A DNA stretch of 64,000 nt, from NCBI GenBank assembly GCA_026874595.1, contig CM049313.1:32298008-32362007 (forward strand), in the 5' to 3' direction. Shown one piece after another: positions 25,000 through 36,699 of the stretch. Every line of letters starts with the position of its first letter. The first letter of the stretch is position 1. Source of the stretch: Sipunculus nudus. Its lineage: Eukaryota > Annelida > Sipuncula > Golfingiida > Sipunculidae. Made by a program: the position numbers and the translations under genes. The notes beneath the pieces were generated by a model. That model was given only the letters and a program-made list of their open reading frames with translations. It was not told the DNA's origin and ran no database searches.

Positions 25000-25550
25000 T
25001 CTGAAAATGTTCTCGCTTCAAGTCAAGCCTTTTTGCTCCGCGCTCATGTTTCTTTCCTCGAGGTCTATTGGATAGCATGGCGTTAACCACTACTTTTAGT
25101 CTAATTGTAAAACATTTTAAGCTGTTCTGTTTTATACTGTGTATGTACACTAGAAAATGCTATGATAGACCTATAGTCTATATTTACTGAGAGTACAAGA
25201 GTATTTATTTTTCATTTTTAACCTACGTGTGGCCCCTTAAACTTTTTTATATTAAGGTCACCATGACTGCTTTACTTTGGCAGTAGGGGTCTTACATTCC
25301 TGATACTCCTGAGACTTGTTTACAACACGAAGGAGGACATCTGAAGAAAACCCGAAGTAACAAATCACCTTTATATGTGAACATAGGTCACAAAGGAAAC
25401 TCCATGGTCCCTGTGAACCACGAGTCCGCACATTTGTGGCTGAAGCAGACGACTGAACGGGTCCAAAAGACATTCTTTCAGGATTCGGGCGAGTGAGATT
25501 TGGCAAAGAAAAAACAAACGGTATGGTTTCGAAGTAAAGAAATCTAACGG
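25000..25550. other. Unique DNA, no gene recognised
   Basis: The minus-strand frame at 25,258-25,590 (110 codons) is the longest here and shows no known motif. Confidence 0.4.
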
Positions 25551-25559
25551 GAACCTTTC

Positions 25560-25895
25560 CATCGAAGAAAAAATCCATCACAAACGGCATTATCTGCGTA
25601 AAAGAATATACTCCATGGGATCAGCAATTTTTTGCAAACTCTACGAAAAATCATCACCACCAACAACGTTTACGAAAATATAACGCAATCTACGTAAAAG
25701 AAAATCTATTGCAAAAAATGCTGTCTATGTATAAGAAAATCTGAAGCAAAGGGCAAAAGAAAATCCAGTGCGAAATGAAAATCCATTGCTGCCGGCACCA
25801 GCAAAGTAAAAGAAAATCTAAAACAAATAGCGCCCTGTCATAATAGTAAAACCTACCCAAAGAGCATTATCAAAGTAAAGAAAATCTTCTGGAAA
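25560..25895. repeat. Degenerate AAAGAAAATC-rich tandem repeat
   Basis: GTAAAAGAAAATCTA-like motifs alternate with CATTGCAAA-like motifs about ten times at irregular spacing of roughly 25-45 bases, for example near 25,695, 25,735, 25,758, 25,812 and 25,880. Confidence 0.6.
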
Positions 25896-28870
25896 ACTCC
25901 CCAGACTCAAAAGTTTACAATAGTATATCTATAGGCCTGATTCATATTTAAATATAGACCTTCTATCAATAGCCCTACGGTGAGTGGTGATGACCATGAT
26001 CATGGCATACGTGGTCTGTCTGTCCACACTGGATACTACATGGAAAATAGACACCGTGCGCATCACTTTAATATTTTAATTTTCAAAAGAAAATAGCCGA
26101 ATTTGAGTTCCTGTTTTCCGACATTAAATTAAAAAAAAATATATAAATAAATTTCGCTTTTTTAATGATTTTGATGCCTTTTACCTGTTTAGCAGAACAA
26201 TTCTGTTATTATCATGTTGTCCCCTAATTATATGCTTTTATTTATCCACGATTTATGACTGAAAGAAAAAAAAATATTTACTCCTCAGCATTAATTTTTA
26301 AAAAGAGTGCCAGGGATTCAAATTTGTTTTATCATACTTTTCATATTGGTCCATGGATCTCTGCACCTGAATCTTATTTTATTAAAACAGGCTGAATGTT
26401 TGTATGTATTTATGTTTGTATATATATTATCCTCTGATGACCAAGATACGACAAAGGCATGAACTATTTACAATCCAGTTCGCCTGAAGGATCCATGCTG
26501 TTCGTGCCCTTTATGTCCTGTGATAGAGTTGAGCTTTGGTAGATGTCCTATGCTGGCATCGTGTATGAAAATATGGTCTACAACAAAAAGTCCAGCTCGA
26601 GATTCAACATGTTTATGAGACGAGTGGTACTACCAACAAAACATTGCTCAATCTCGACTTTTTGGCTGCGAAAGTGCGCTGTGTATTGTTGTATTATGTT
26701 CCTGTATGGCTGTACAGATCGCTCTGTGGATGACGGCTATATTTCAACTACAGTCAGTGTACAACCTAAATTAAACTGATATAGCAATGCCTGCACCTCT
26801 ACTGCTTAGCATAACTGATTAAAATTTCCATGTTCATAAACTCAATTCATCTAGAAGTAATATGTTTATTTCAATGCCTTGCACTGTCACCATTAAGTTC
26901 TCGAGGATAAATTGAACACAACAGCCTCCCTTTGTTTAAACAAAAATTATTCTGTAAATTTTGTTAAATTACCGTACGCTATGAGGTATGTAATTGATTG
27001 ATCATCATGGACTTAAGGCCTGAAAGGTTTCCTTGTCACGGGTCTACTATCTCACCAGACAGGGATCCACCCGCAACAGGTCAACAAAATACTGAAGTTA
27101 AATACAAAATAGTCGTTTATTGGAATTGATCGCCGTAAACAAAAACATTAATTCTGTTGACTTTCTTGAATCCAAAAGTGTCAATCGAACTAGCCAATTA
27201 TCCCCACATATTAAAACAGTATTTCTAAAATTTTGTTAATTCAGTTCCCTAAAAAAAATGTGTAATATAAAACAATTTTGAACCGACCGTGTGACACGTC
27301 TAACTGTAGTGTAATTGCTACTTATTTCAGTTTGACATAAGAGTCTTTCTTACGAGATGGGCCGGACTATTCATCCAATCAGAATACCTTCCTTTCACGA
27401 CTAGGTGTTGGCCAGCATTACCATGGACACCGTGTACTATCCGAGAATTATATCTATTAGTACAGTGTAGCGGAGCTTGATGGCCACCAGTAACCATGAG
27501 GAACTCGTTGTGGCCCCTGGAAGACTTTTTTTTCTTACCTGCCTTGGCCCGGAAGCTCAGCTGGGCAGGATCGATAACCCAAGACCTCTACTTACTGGCA
27601 ACCGTAGCTTTAGAAAAGCATTGCAAGTGGCAAGGAAGCCATCAATATAAAGGTCAAACGTTTTTAGGTATTTTATATGAGCAACCAATTCCATGACGTA
27701 CACGAGAGACAAGCCAACTCAATCATTCATATAAGGAAAAGGTACTTTAATTTCAAATGTAATGAAGTGTATCATTTTACGCGTCTGAGACAGTTTTCTT
27801 TTTCTATATTAGAAGTAACATCTCCATTTAAATTTCCACATTGGATTATGATACAATATGTAAATAAGATTTCACCCCGATTTATTCTTTAAGAAATTCT
27901 CATAACTCACGTGCTCCAGGTTAAGTGTGTAAATCTGATCCAAGGTTTAACTCCTGGCCAGGAAAAGAAACTGTCGCTTTAGGATTTTATGGTGGACAGA
28001 CCCTCGTCTTGAAAACATGTTAATAACTTTTGCATTATAAATAACCTTTTATATATTTTGTTCATTTTATTTTGAGTAATAATACAGCTGATCGTTAATG
28101 ATCACAACAAGCCTGTGCTATACTTATTTAGCGGATTTTTAATGCGTGATAAAATTACAGGCGAGTGAATACCAAAATGTATAAGAATAATCTCCCTATT
28201 GTGTGTGTTTTAATTTAAGTTGAATATTTCAAATTGTAACCAGTAAAACACTTCAGCGTGGTATATTAAAATATTTCTAACCATTTAAAAGCAAAAAAAT
28301 GATGACAGACCTACAACAATCGAAGACATGCCTGTCTTCAGAGCCTGTCATGTAATATTAATTTTCTTAGTCCTATTACTCGTCCTGTCACGTAATATTA
28401 ATTTTCCCAGCAGACTTGATTATTGTATGCTGGATTTTTTGTCCTATTTTTATATCTTTTGGGTTCATATATGACTCGCTGTCCATATGCAAATGTAGCT
28501 ATCACCCATCAAGTCTTTGGAGCATGGCTACGGTTCATTTTAGACGTTGTGGATAGAGTCAACTATATGACATAATGAAGCACCGATTCTTTTTATGTTG
28601 TTGCGGTGCGCATATTCGACCTGTCATCCAACAAAATTTCATATATTTGTGTAGGATCACGTAGGAAGGTATCTCTTCAATTGCATACGTCACTTAAGGG
28701 GGTTTCCCAGGATTTCACTTTCTAAACACAATACGAGATTGAAACTTCGTTCTCCGCCCGAAAACTGATAGATTTAGACAAAATCTATGAAAAAATAAGC
28801 GTTAATAATGAAACTATCATGCCAAATAACAGACACCAAGCAGGAAAAAGGCGTAATTAAATTACTTACA
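25896..28870. other. Unique AT-rich DNA, no gene recognised
   Basis: Includes the second copy of the 4.2-kb dispersed fragment (26,187-26,220) and a short direct repeat near 28,340 and 28,388 (CCTGTCA[T/C]GTAATATTAA). Open frames are short and unrecognised. The part just before 28,870 may be decayed 5' BEL/Pao sequence, but I cannot show it. Confidence 0.4.
26187..26220 (+). repeat. Dispersed repeat fragment, copy 2
   Basis: Same core as 4,194-4,240, on the same strand, with G for A and A for T changes. An A-run and AGTGCC follow in both copies. Confidence 0.5.
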
Positions 28871-28884
28871 AGGAGCTTGTTTGA

Positions 28885-31446
28885 AATGAGGAATTTCATG
28901 AGAAATACAAAAAAATAGACAGACAGTGGAATGAAGGTCATGCACGCCAGGTGCCGCTAGACCAGCTTGATAAAGATGGTGGCAGGGTATTGTATAATGC
29001 TCACCACGGAGTACACCATCTAGTAAAAGAAAAGGAGAGTAGTGTTAGACTGTGCAGCTAAGTATGGAGCAGTTCCACTTAATGAAAAGTATCCCCAGGG
29101 TCAAAGTCCTACTTATTCACTCACAGGAGCCTTTGTGAAGTTTCGCAAGGGTAAGATAGCAATTATTTTGACACAAATTCAAGGTTTCATGTGCCAGATG
29201 CGGATAACAGTCTACTTTGGTTTCTATGGTATCAAAATGGAGACAGTCGGCCAGTTGTTGTGTATCAGACGGCTGTGAACTTATTCGGGGCAGCAGGTTC
29301 TCCTGCTTATGCTTATTTTGCCTTGAGAAAAACTGCTACAGATAACAAAGGAAAGTACAAAGATTTCTATGCAGATGACTATTTGAAATGTGCAGGTAGT
29401 GTCAGTAAAGCTGTAAGCTTGAGTAAAAGATTGATAGATGTTTGTTCAGAGGGAGTATTTCACCGGAAAAGATGTATTAGTAATAGTAGGGAGCTTTGGA
29501 TTGTGAAAGAGCTAAAGATGTTCAGTATATTGATCTAGATCAAGATACTTTACCAGTAGAACAGGCACTAGGTATTAAATGGTGTGTTGAAACATACAAA
29601 GTCATATTAAAGACTTATATTTAGAATAAGCCTACAACCAGACGTGATTTTTTCACAGTAGTAATTTCCATTTAAGACCCTCTAGAATTTTAACTCCATA
29701 AGGAACTAAAGGAAAATTGATTTTCAAGAACTCTGTCGTTTGAACTTGGCTTGGGATCAGACAAATCCAATTAGGACTGGATTCAACATAAATCCAAGGT
29801 TCAGAAACTAGAATCATTTTATAAGAACATATGCTTTAAGCCAGTTCATTTTAAAGAATTGCAGAAAGGTTACATCAGGTCGTTGATGCTTGCGAACATA
29901 TGGTGTTGTGTCATATCTGACACTGATGAATGTCAAAATAGACATATATTGTAGCTTCCATTTCTGAGCTTTCTATAAAATATATATCCAAACCTGATTT
30001 AGAATTAATCTATACTGGAAACATAATACCTTATTTTTAAAACCTTACACATAACTGAATTATATAGTTTTGTATATTTTGTATTGGGTCACACAGACAA
30101 AATAAGGTGTACATTTAAATTTATAACCCCCCTCCCCCAACCCCCCACTCTTGAAGAAACATTGGCACCACTGCTGGGTGATAGGTTTACTTGTGGAACC
30201 ACGAAAGTGAACGGCCAGATAATCCTGAGGTAAAAAAAGGATGAAAGTAGCATAACTTAGTCTTTCAGCAGATTTTCCACTAAGCAGTGTTACTTAAAGT
30301 CCTTTTGATTGATAAACCCTCATGGTTTAAAAGAGCCCTAGCGTGGATACACAAAGTGAAGCACATTCTGTTGTTAAAGGTTAGAGGACAGAATGTAAGC
30401 TAGACAGAATTGTTATGACCCACCACTGTTTCAAAGAAGGATTATGTAGAAGTTTCATGATCAAAATCTTGTCAAAGATAAGTGTACACCTAAGTCTTGA
30501 TTAAGATGAAAGGAAGCGTGAAACAACAGCGTAGTCAGAAAGATGGTCCTGTTTTAGATGATTGTTTGCTTAGATAACGAGGGCGCTTGGATCGTTCTCC
30601 TCTTACGGAGAATAAGAAACATAACAATATCTAATACCAGTCACATTGCAACATTTAACTTGAGAGAGATTATTTGAAATCAGGACATTTAGGCAGCAAT
30701 CATATTCTGTCTGCATTACGCAAAAAGTACTGGATAATACAAGGAACTTCACCTGTTAGGAGAATGTAGTCAAAGTACGTGACATGCAACAAGTTGAAAT
30801 TTCTTAATTTGAACAGAAAAAGAGTGATGTTGTGGATGAGGCGCCATTCATATATGTTGGGGTTAATTATTTAAGACAATTTAATATAAAAAGAGGGCGC
30901 TTTGAGTACTTTATGGCACTTTGGTGTTTTTTCAGACGTCTCACAGTTCGCGAAATACATTTCGAGTTTGCAGCATCTCTTGACACCGATTCATATATTC
31001 TATCACTGCTCAGATTTTCTGCTCGCGGGGGTCATGTAACAAAACAATTGACTAGCGCTGAAAGTGAGCTGAGAAGCTATTAAATCTTCGAACTTATCTC
31101 AGATTCAGTAAGACGATGTAGTTGAATATTGACTGGGCGTTCAACCCACCTACCGGGTCCCACCATTGGGTTATTTGGGAGAGACAGATCAGGACAGTAC
31201 GTAAAATACTGAACAGTCTGATCAAAGAGCGAGGGTCAGATAATGAAGGCTTAAACACTGTTTTGTGTGAAGTTGAGGCTATTGTCAACAGCAGACCAAT
31301 AACAAAATTATCTGACCAGCATGATGATCAAGAAGCATTATCACCGAATCACCCGTTACTGATCAAGACAAAGCCAATCTACCTCCAGGAGTCTTTCCTA
31401 AGGACGATAAGTACTGCAAGATACGTTGAGGCAGGTGCAGTATACA
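28885..31446 (+). pseudogene. BEL/Pao LTR-retrotransposon pol remnant (RT to integrase)
   Basis: Frame-hopping translation follows the BEL/Pao pol order. RT: LDCAAKYG (29,045 on), then after a frameshift near 29,180 FLWYQNGD, VNLFGAAGSPAYAYFALRK and FYADDYLK. The catalytic YADD is at 29,368-29,379. ISNSRELW and PVEQALGIKWCVE follow. RNase H region: LCRLNLAWDQT near 29,730, then many stops. Integrase: HLGSNHILSALRKKYW (about 30,685), VTCNKL with Tyr where the first zinc Cys is expected, IYVGVNYLRQFNIKRG with Asn where the first catalytic Asp is expected, AASLDTDSYI, then a loss at the second Asp region. SHHWVIWERQIRTVRK keeps the Glu, and EAIVNSRPITKLSD follows. The element cannot be active. 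Homology stops near 31,446 and resumes at 33,175. Confidence 0.88.
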
Positions 31447-31449
31447 CTG

Positions 31450-31606
31450 AAAACATAGGGTTGTCATATCGACAACTTTAGGGTTGTCAAAAGGGTGTAC
31501 CTAAAACAACAACCCAGGTTGTCAAAATATCAATTTGACAACCCTCTAGGGTTGTAAAAAGGGTTGTCAAATGTTTGCTATGACAACCTATGGGTTGTCA
31601 TGGACC
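31450..31606. repeat. GGGTTGTCA hairpin cluster, possible MITE
   Basis: GGGTTGTCA or its reverse complement occurs about eight times in 150 bases. At 31,580-31,601 ATGACAACC and GGTTGTCAT form a perfect 9-base stem with a 4-base loop. At about 31,538-31,555 ACAACCCT and AGGGTTGT form another. It starts exactly where BEL/Pao homology ends. Confidence 0.65.
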
Positions 31607-31623
31607 TGTCAGGTTCATCCGTA

Positions 31624-31627
<4 letters not shown>

Positions 31628-31718
<91 letters not shown>

Positions 31719-31748
31719 AACATGTATATAATAATAATAATAATAATA
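31628..31748. repeat. Compound (CT)n-(AT)n-(AAT)n microsatellite
   Basis: (CT)n to about 31,661, (TA)n to about 31,716, then a short AATAATAAT run at 31,729-31,748. Confidence 0.97.
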
Positions 31749-31971
31749 TAACAGACATTTTCTAGTAGAACGTATATTTATTAAAACCAAATGGTCATGT
31801 AACTTGTGATACGTATATTTGTCTGCAACTGCTTTACGACTGATTATTCCTTACAATGTGGACAGGGTTCTGTCTGAGTGTGTTTCAGTGTTAAAATAAA
31901 GAATAAATTGTAGCTTTATTGTATCGTCATCCACCTCGGCGTCCTCTCTTGCAAGTAGTTTACCACTCCAA

Positions 31972-32519
31972 TTAAGGGTTGGATTCACGGCTACCCTCGT
32001 GACGATCATACAGCTCTCTCTTCATTTTCTGCTTCTGGACTGGAACAATAGACTTGCCCTGGCCCTTCCTTCTACTCGGGGTTACAAATTTGTAACGAAG
32101 AAGTTTTCTCCAGAGTGTCTGAAAATACAACCTAAAATGTAAAATTTCATGAAAAACATATTTTATAAGACAGAGTTTTGTGCAGGATTTTGTGTACATT
32201 GAATCACAGCTTATATGACTGAATATGTCATTCTGGTATTTTTTTATCATAGATGCTACATTGGAGATGAACATTATATAATACTTATATTGGGAAGTGA
32301 GTTCCTAAGATTAAGAAGTCCTCCTCCCATTCATCTCCTAAAATGTGTGTCTTAAATATTACAAAATTAAAACTTGAGCGAGAAAAAGTGCCGTGTGGAA
32401 TGTTATCAGAAAATATTCATTATACATGTATTCATAAATAGGATTCTAGCACTTACCATAAGTTCATTTGCAACCAATCCATCCACATGGCTCAACAGGG
32501 CTTGAGGTACGTCCGTGTA
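31972..32519 (-). CDS. Two candidate 3' exons of an unrecognised gene
   Basis: On the minus strand, exon 32,519-32,457 (63 bases, YTDVPQALLSHVDGLVANEL plus M) is preceded by TTACAAACTAG and followed by a strong donor GTAAGTGC. Exon 32,118-31,972 is preceded by TTGTATTTTCAG and reads TLWRKLLRYKFVTPSRRKGQ, then a Lys/Arg-rich tail and a TAA at 31,974-31,972. The join keeps the frame with no stop across 69 residues. The product is not recognised; the basic tail would suit a nucleic-acid-binding or transposon-derived protein. The exons lie inside the DNA that separates the two BEL/Pao parts, so they may belong to an inserted element. No upstream exon could be fixed near 32,980-33,050. Confidence 0.33.
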
Positions 32520-32872
32520 CTAGTTTGTAAGGTGTAGGGTAGCTGCAGGAGTAAAAGGATGTATTGACAACTCACACACCCTCACACACACATATATATA
32601 TAATATTACAAATTTGTTATACTGTGTTTAGGTCTAGTAGAAAACTGAAGTCATTTATCAATCGGTGGCATGAAGTAAATTCATATGATGGGCACATAAT
32701 TGCAATTTTCGATTTATGTAGGACTACTGGCAACTTAGAGCAATAAGACAGGGTGACAATTATATTAGTATTGAACCAACATTTACAACATATGAAATAA
32801 TAGGTCTTCATTGAATTTACATTCATTCTATTTGTTTATATACTTGTCATATACTTTAATGTTCTATATACA

Positions 32873-32877
<5 letters not shown>

Positions 32878-32929
<52 letters not shown>
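32878..32929. repeat. (AT)n microsatellite
   Basis: About 50 bases of alternating AT. Confidence 0.97.
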
Positions 32930-32930
<1 letters not shown>

Positions 32931-33174
32931 CACAACATGTTCAGCAAATTGATCAATTTACCTGGCAGGTTGGGCGATTCCCTAATGTCAGCTAGCTGTA
33001 TTCTCCATCTCATTCTCCAGGCTCATTGGTCCAGGAATAGATGCTACAAAATATTTGATGACCATGACCATTGGGAATGTAAATATTATATATGAAAATT
33101 AAACCTTACACATTACATTTATATATGACTAACAATTTTTTTCTAAGCATTGATTGCATGAGTACTTGCAACTG

Positions 33175-33415
33175 TTGCAAGAACGACAGCAGTGGTGCAA
33201 CACAAAACATAATCTCAAACTTGGAGATATTGTTTTATTTGTAGAAGCAAAAGCACCGAGAAATTCCTGGCCAATGGGAATTTTATTAGAGACAATTGCA
33301 GACAGAAAAAGGTTTATGCGCTAGTAAGAGGTTAAATCTAAAACATCAACTGCAGCGCGGCCTCCATGACTTGCATTGCATAAGATGAAGTATGCTGATC
33401 ATATGATATTGTAAG
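33175..33415 (+). pseudogene. BEL/Pao pol C-terminal fragment
   Basis: Translation gives EYLQLLQERQQW, LKLGDIVLFVEAKAPRNSWP and MGILLETIADRK, then after a frameshift KSKTSTAARP. This is the conserved C-terminal segment that follows the integrase core in BEL/Pao Pol. The part expected directly before it ends at 31,446 (LPPGVFPKDDKYCKIR in one frame), so the two pieces are very likely halves of one copy split by later insertion. Confidence 0.8.
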
Positions 33416-33955
33416 GTTGATTTTACATGTTTCTGATACTGAATGTGTTTATATTATACTGATATTAATAATCTGTCAATGATAGGTATTTACTTGAACA
33501 TGAGGTCCACGAGGGAACTGGGATGGTGCTAATTTGCTGATGGGAGGTACTTGAGCATAGGGACCTGCAACCTCCATACAGGGTCAAGGTCTATTAAAAT
33601 AATGATAAGACCCTGCCTGCAAGGACAGACTTGGGTCTTTGACCTTAGATTTTTGTCCACTCGTGATATAGTTTCTATCATTCAATACAATAGTCATAGC
33701 AGTCGGATGTTAATTCCCTGCATAAAAACTAGGAGGACTAGAGTTTATCAGTCAAACTTTACTTGCTTAGTTCTATTCACTGTGGTATTTAGTCAGGTTA
33801 TTATAATTGTCCACAGAGTGACAGAAATGCATGTTCTGGCACCTTTGAGTACTTCGTCACTTATTAAAGCACTGCTCGAGTGATGATTAGTTACATTGTT
33901 TATTTGTTTAAGTAAATCGGCATGAAAACATAAACAGGTGCTGTCATTATTGGAG
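33416..33955. other. No gene; possible 3' flank of the BEL/Pao copy
   Basis: An LTR would be expected downstream of the pol C-terminus, but no matching 5' LTR was recognised upstream of 28,885, so none is called. The open frame at 33,551-33,883 has no domain. Confidence 0.35.
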
Positions 33956-33958
33956 CGA

Positions 33959-33960
33959 CA

Positions 33961-34010
<50 letters not shown>

Positions 34011-34031
34011 GTATATATATAAAGATATATG

Positions 34032-34093
<62 letters not shown>

Positions 34094-34245
34094 TGGATAG
34101 ATAGATAGATACATAGAGGGATAGAGGGAGAGAGAGAGACAGAGAGAGAGAGATTAGATAGATTAGATAGATTAGAAAGATTAGATAGTGTAGATAGATA
34201 GATTAGATTAGATAGAATAGATAGAATAGATAGATAGATAACACT
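33959..34245. repeat. Compound microsatellite: (AT)n, GTATAT variants, (GATA)n, GATTAGATA
   Basis: Alternating AT with GTATAT interruptions to about 34,090 passes into GATA units, a GAGAGAGACAGAG patch, then GATTAGATA-type units. The 155-codon minus-strand frame across it is an artefact. Confidence 0.95.
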
Positions 34246-34261
34246 GAAGAAAAACAACACT

Positions 34262-34365
34262 TTAAATTCACGACAGTCTGTTTCGCGGGAGGCGACCCGA
34301 TCATCAGGTGAATGTTGTTAGAATGAAGCTTACGGCGTGGTTACACCGGAGGGTAACTCTACCTT
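34262..34365 (-). repeat. Possible repeat fragment (hairpin-type motif)
   Basis: The minus strand reads CACCTGATGATCGGGTCGCC and then GCGAAACAGACTGTCG. This arrangement resembles the CTGA..GCGAAAC motifs found in the 3' UTRs of some animal retroelements. It is flanked on both sides by microsatellites. Confidence 0.25.
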
Positions 34366-34370
34366 CTACT

Positions 34371-34411
<41 letters not shown>

Positions 34412-34450
34412 AGAGATAGATAATAGACAGATCAAATTAGATTAAAATAG
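34371..34450. repeat. (GA)n microsatellite with GATA/GATTAGA tail
   Basis: A GA run from about 34,373 to 34,405, then A/GATA/GATTA-rich sequence. Confidence 0.93.
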
Positions 34451-34509
34451 ATTAGAAAGACAGACAGACAAACCAGACATACAGACAGAAAATATATACA
34501 CATACATAT

Positions 34510-35760
34510 GTCGTATATATATCATACATATGTGTTATGTACATTACACATAAACGGATACACACATTTTATCCGAAACCGCCTTACTGCATACCGCTTA
34601 CAAAATCGTAGCATAAGGTCATTAACTTGGGAATTATTTGTTTACACCCTTAATTTTTCATCTTTTATTTCCTGAATTTATATATTTTGACGTTTTACTC
34701 AGAATATTTTATTAGTATCCCTGATATCAGATCTGGACCTATTTAGATCCGAGAAGATTTTAAATCTGTAGCTATCATAACCCTTCATTCCACTCTGTAA
34801 ATTGATTTAATAAACAGACCGCTGTGTCCTGGAACATATTTCAAATTACTTTTTAAAAAGCGTACCCTGGAAAGACCATGTTGGAGGGAGAAACTGAGAA
34901 AATGATCCATACAAATTTGCTGACTCTGACAATTGGCGTGCATAGCTCACCCCTGCAGCATGTCCTCCAGCGCAGACATAATCAAAACGCTCTATATGTA
35001 TCAGTTCGCCTAGAAGTTTGACAGCAATTCGATACACGGTAAACGGTCTCCGCTTTGCTGTGAAATGAGTACACATCCGTATTACCGTCAGCCGGCATGA
35101 TTTTACATTGTTGAGTTTATCAAGGAGTACTCTATCTCTTTCCTCAACCAATAAACTGTTTCTAAACAGTAAGCCAAATGCTGAGTTAAATATAAACCAA
35201 TCATAAACCTCCATTGCCCAGTTAGTTAATCAAAGTTAGGGGTCTATTTATCACGCATGTCATAAACGGCAGGCCTCATAAAAAGTTAGGAAACCGTGAT
35301 GCAAACATTCCTTGCCCTTTGTGATCATCCATGAATACACTTTGATCTGTGGCTTGCTGCCATTTTCTATATAATAAGGGATTGCATTTACTTGAGCTTA
35401 ACCCTTCGCTAAGCCTGGCCGGGCAATGTTAACTTAGTCGTCACATTATTAACTAAGGTTCAGGTCACCCATTTGGAACATAATAAGTGGTCGTAAAACT
35501 GTTCAAATATATGATATAAAGAGTGGGGAAATCGGGACCATGAGAAATATGTCGTGATTGTCGAGGTGGTAGCTATACTGAGGTGGTCATTGGGCGACCT
35601 TTCACTGTAATAGTTATATAGCATCATGAACCTAAAGCTGCATGGCAGGAAACTGAGAGTGATAATTAAGAAGTACAGATTGGTACAAACAACGTTGATT
35701 GTTATGTTTTGTGAACAAATTAAGTAAAATGTGAAAAATAATTTGCAAAGGTAGCAAACA
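34510..35760. other. Unique DNA, no gene recognised
   Basis: Minus-strand frames of 122 codons (34,846-35,214) and 119 codons (35,460-35,819) show no recognisable domain or splice context. Confidence 0.4.
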
Positions 35761-35770
35761 GAGAATTGAC

Positions 35771-36001
35771 GTGCTTGCCATACACGGATGCTCAAACGAC
35801 TCCTATCTAAACGTGACAATTCTAACGCTAAACAATGAAATACAACAGAGGTGTAAACTTTATGTCAGTGTCATTTTCTGTGACTGTTCTCCAACTTTCA
35901 GAGATAGTTTTTACCGCTCAGATGGTGTCCATTTCAGCTACTGTGGTGTGACAGTTATGTCAGGACAAGTCTCATCGAGGTACCGTCTATACGAAACATG
36001 A
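35771..36001 (+). pseudogene. SGNH/GDSL-hydrolase-like C-terminal fragment
   Basis: The frame reads VTILTLNNEIQQRC, VIFCDCSPTFRD and FYRSDGVHFSYCG, ending at a TGA. An Asp-x-x-His block (DGVH) followed by a Gly a few residues later is the C-terminal catalytic signature of SGNH-fold hydrolases, and the preceding LNNEIQ..C and hydrophobic-FCDCSPTF pattern matches the usual lead-in. The Ser, Gly and Asn blocks of the N-terminal half are absent, so this is at best a fragment or single exon. In bivalve-type genomes such domains also occur within retroelement-derived ORFs, which is an alternative origin. Confidence 0.33.
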
Positions 36002-36690
36002 CGAAAACTGGAAAGTGTGACACATACAGAACGTTTTACATAGATCAGTCCCCAAGAATGAGACACGTAATATAAAACTTGTAGAAATCGCTACCGATTC
36101 CTACATTGATCGGGCACTTTCACTGGTCTTAGCGCATTCAATCAGATATGTAATATTCTAATGGACCAAACTAACCCATTAGTTGAATCTATACTCTAGG
36201 GAAGCTGTTTTATACACATAAATAAAAGAAGTATTTTACCAATGTTTGATGACATCTACGACCCCCTTTAATGTGTACGTATAATAAAGCCAAGTGAGAC
36301 GTACATGGCTATATGTAAAGATGATGAACTTTGTATTCCTGGGTATCAAACTTTCCATCGAGATCGTGATTGCCATGGAGGGGCAGTTGCCCTATGTTCA
36401 TAATGCCTTGAATCCAGTGTCATGTGGTGAATTATCTGTCTTTGCAAAGGTAAAATGCGCTGAACGCAGTTTTATTGTTGGTTATTCAAAATTCATATCA
36501 CAGTCATCTAACATCAACTTATTTAATAACATCATTATTATCATTGAGTACCATTCACCGGTAGTCATTCTTGGTTTTTTAAGCTCAGCTGACTTCAAGT
36601 CGTCTGAGCTACAGCGATCACTCTTTGTCCGTCTGTCTAGCTGTCCGTCAGTCTGTCCGTCTGTCGGCACGTTTGTTAAGCCGCTACCTC
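36002..36690. other. Unique DNA, no gene recognised; short (GTCTGTCC) repeat
   Basis: A short pyrimidine-rich simple repeat of GTCTGTCC-like units lies at about 36,626-36,668. The 188-codon frame beginning at 36,294 runs through it into the foldback element and is not gene-like. Confidence 0.4.
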
Positions 36691-36699
36691 ATATAGCTT

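Noticed and set aside
33793-34260. 155-codon minus-strand frame as a membrane protein
   Set aside because: It is translated from AT and GATA microsatellite; hydrophobicity is an artefact of TA repeats.
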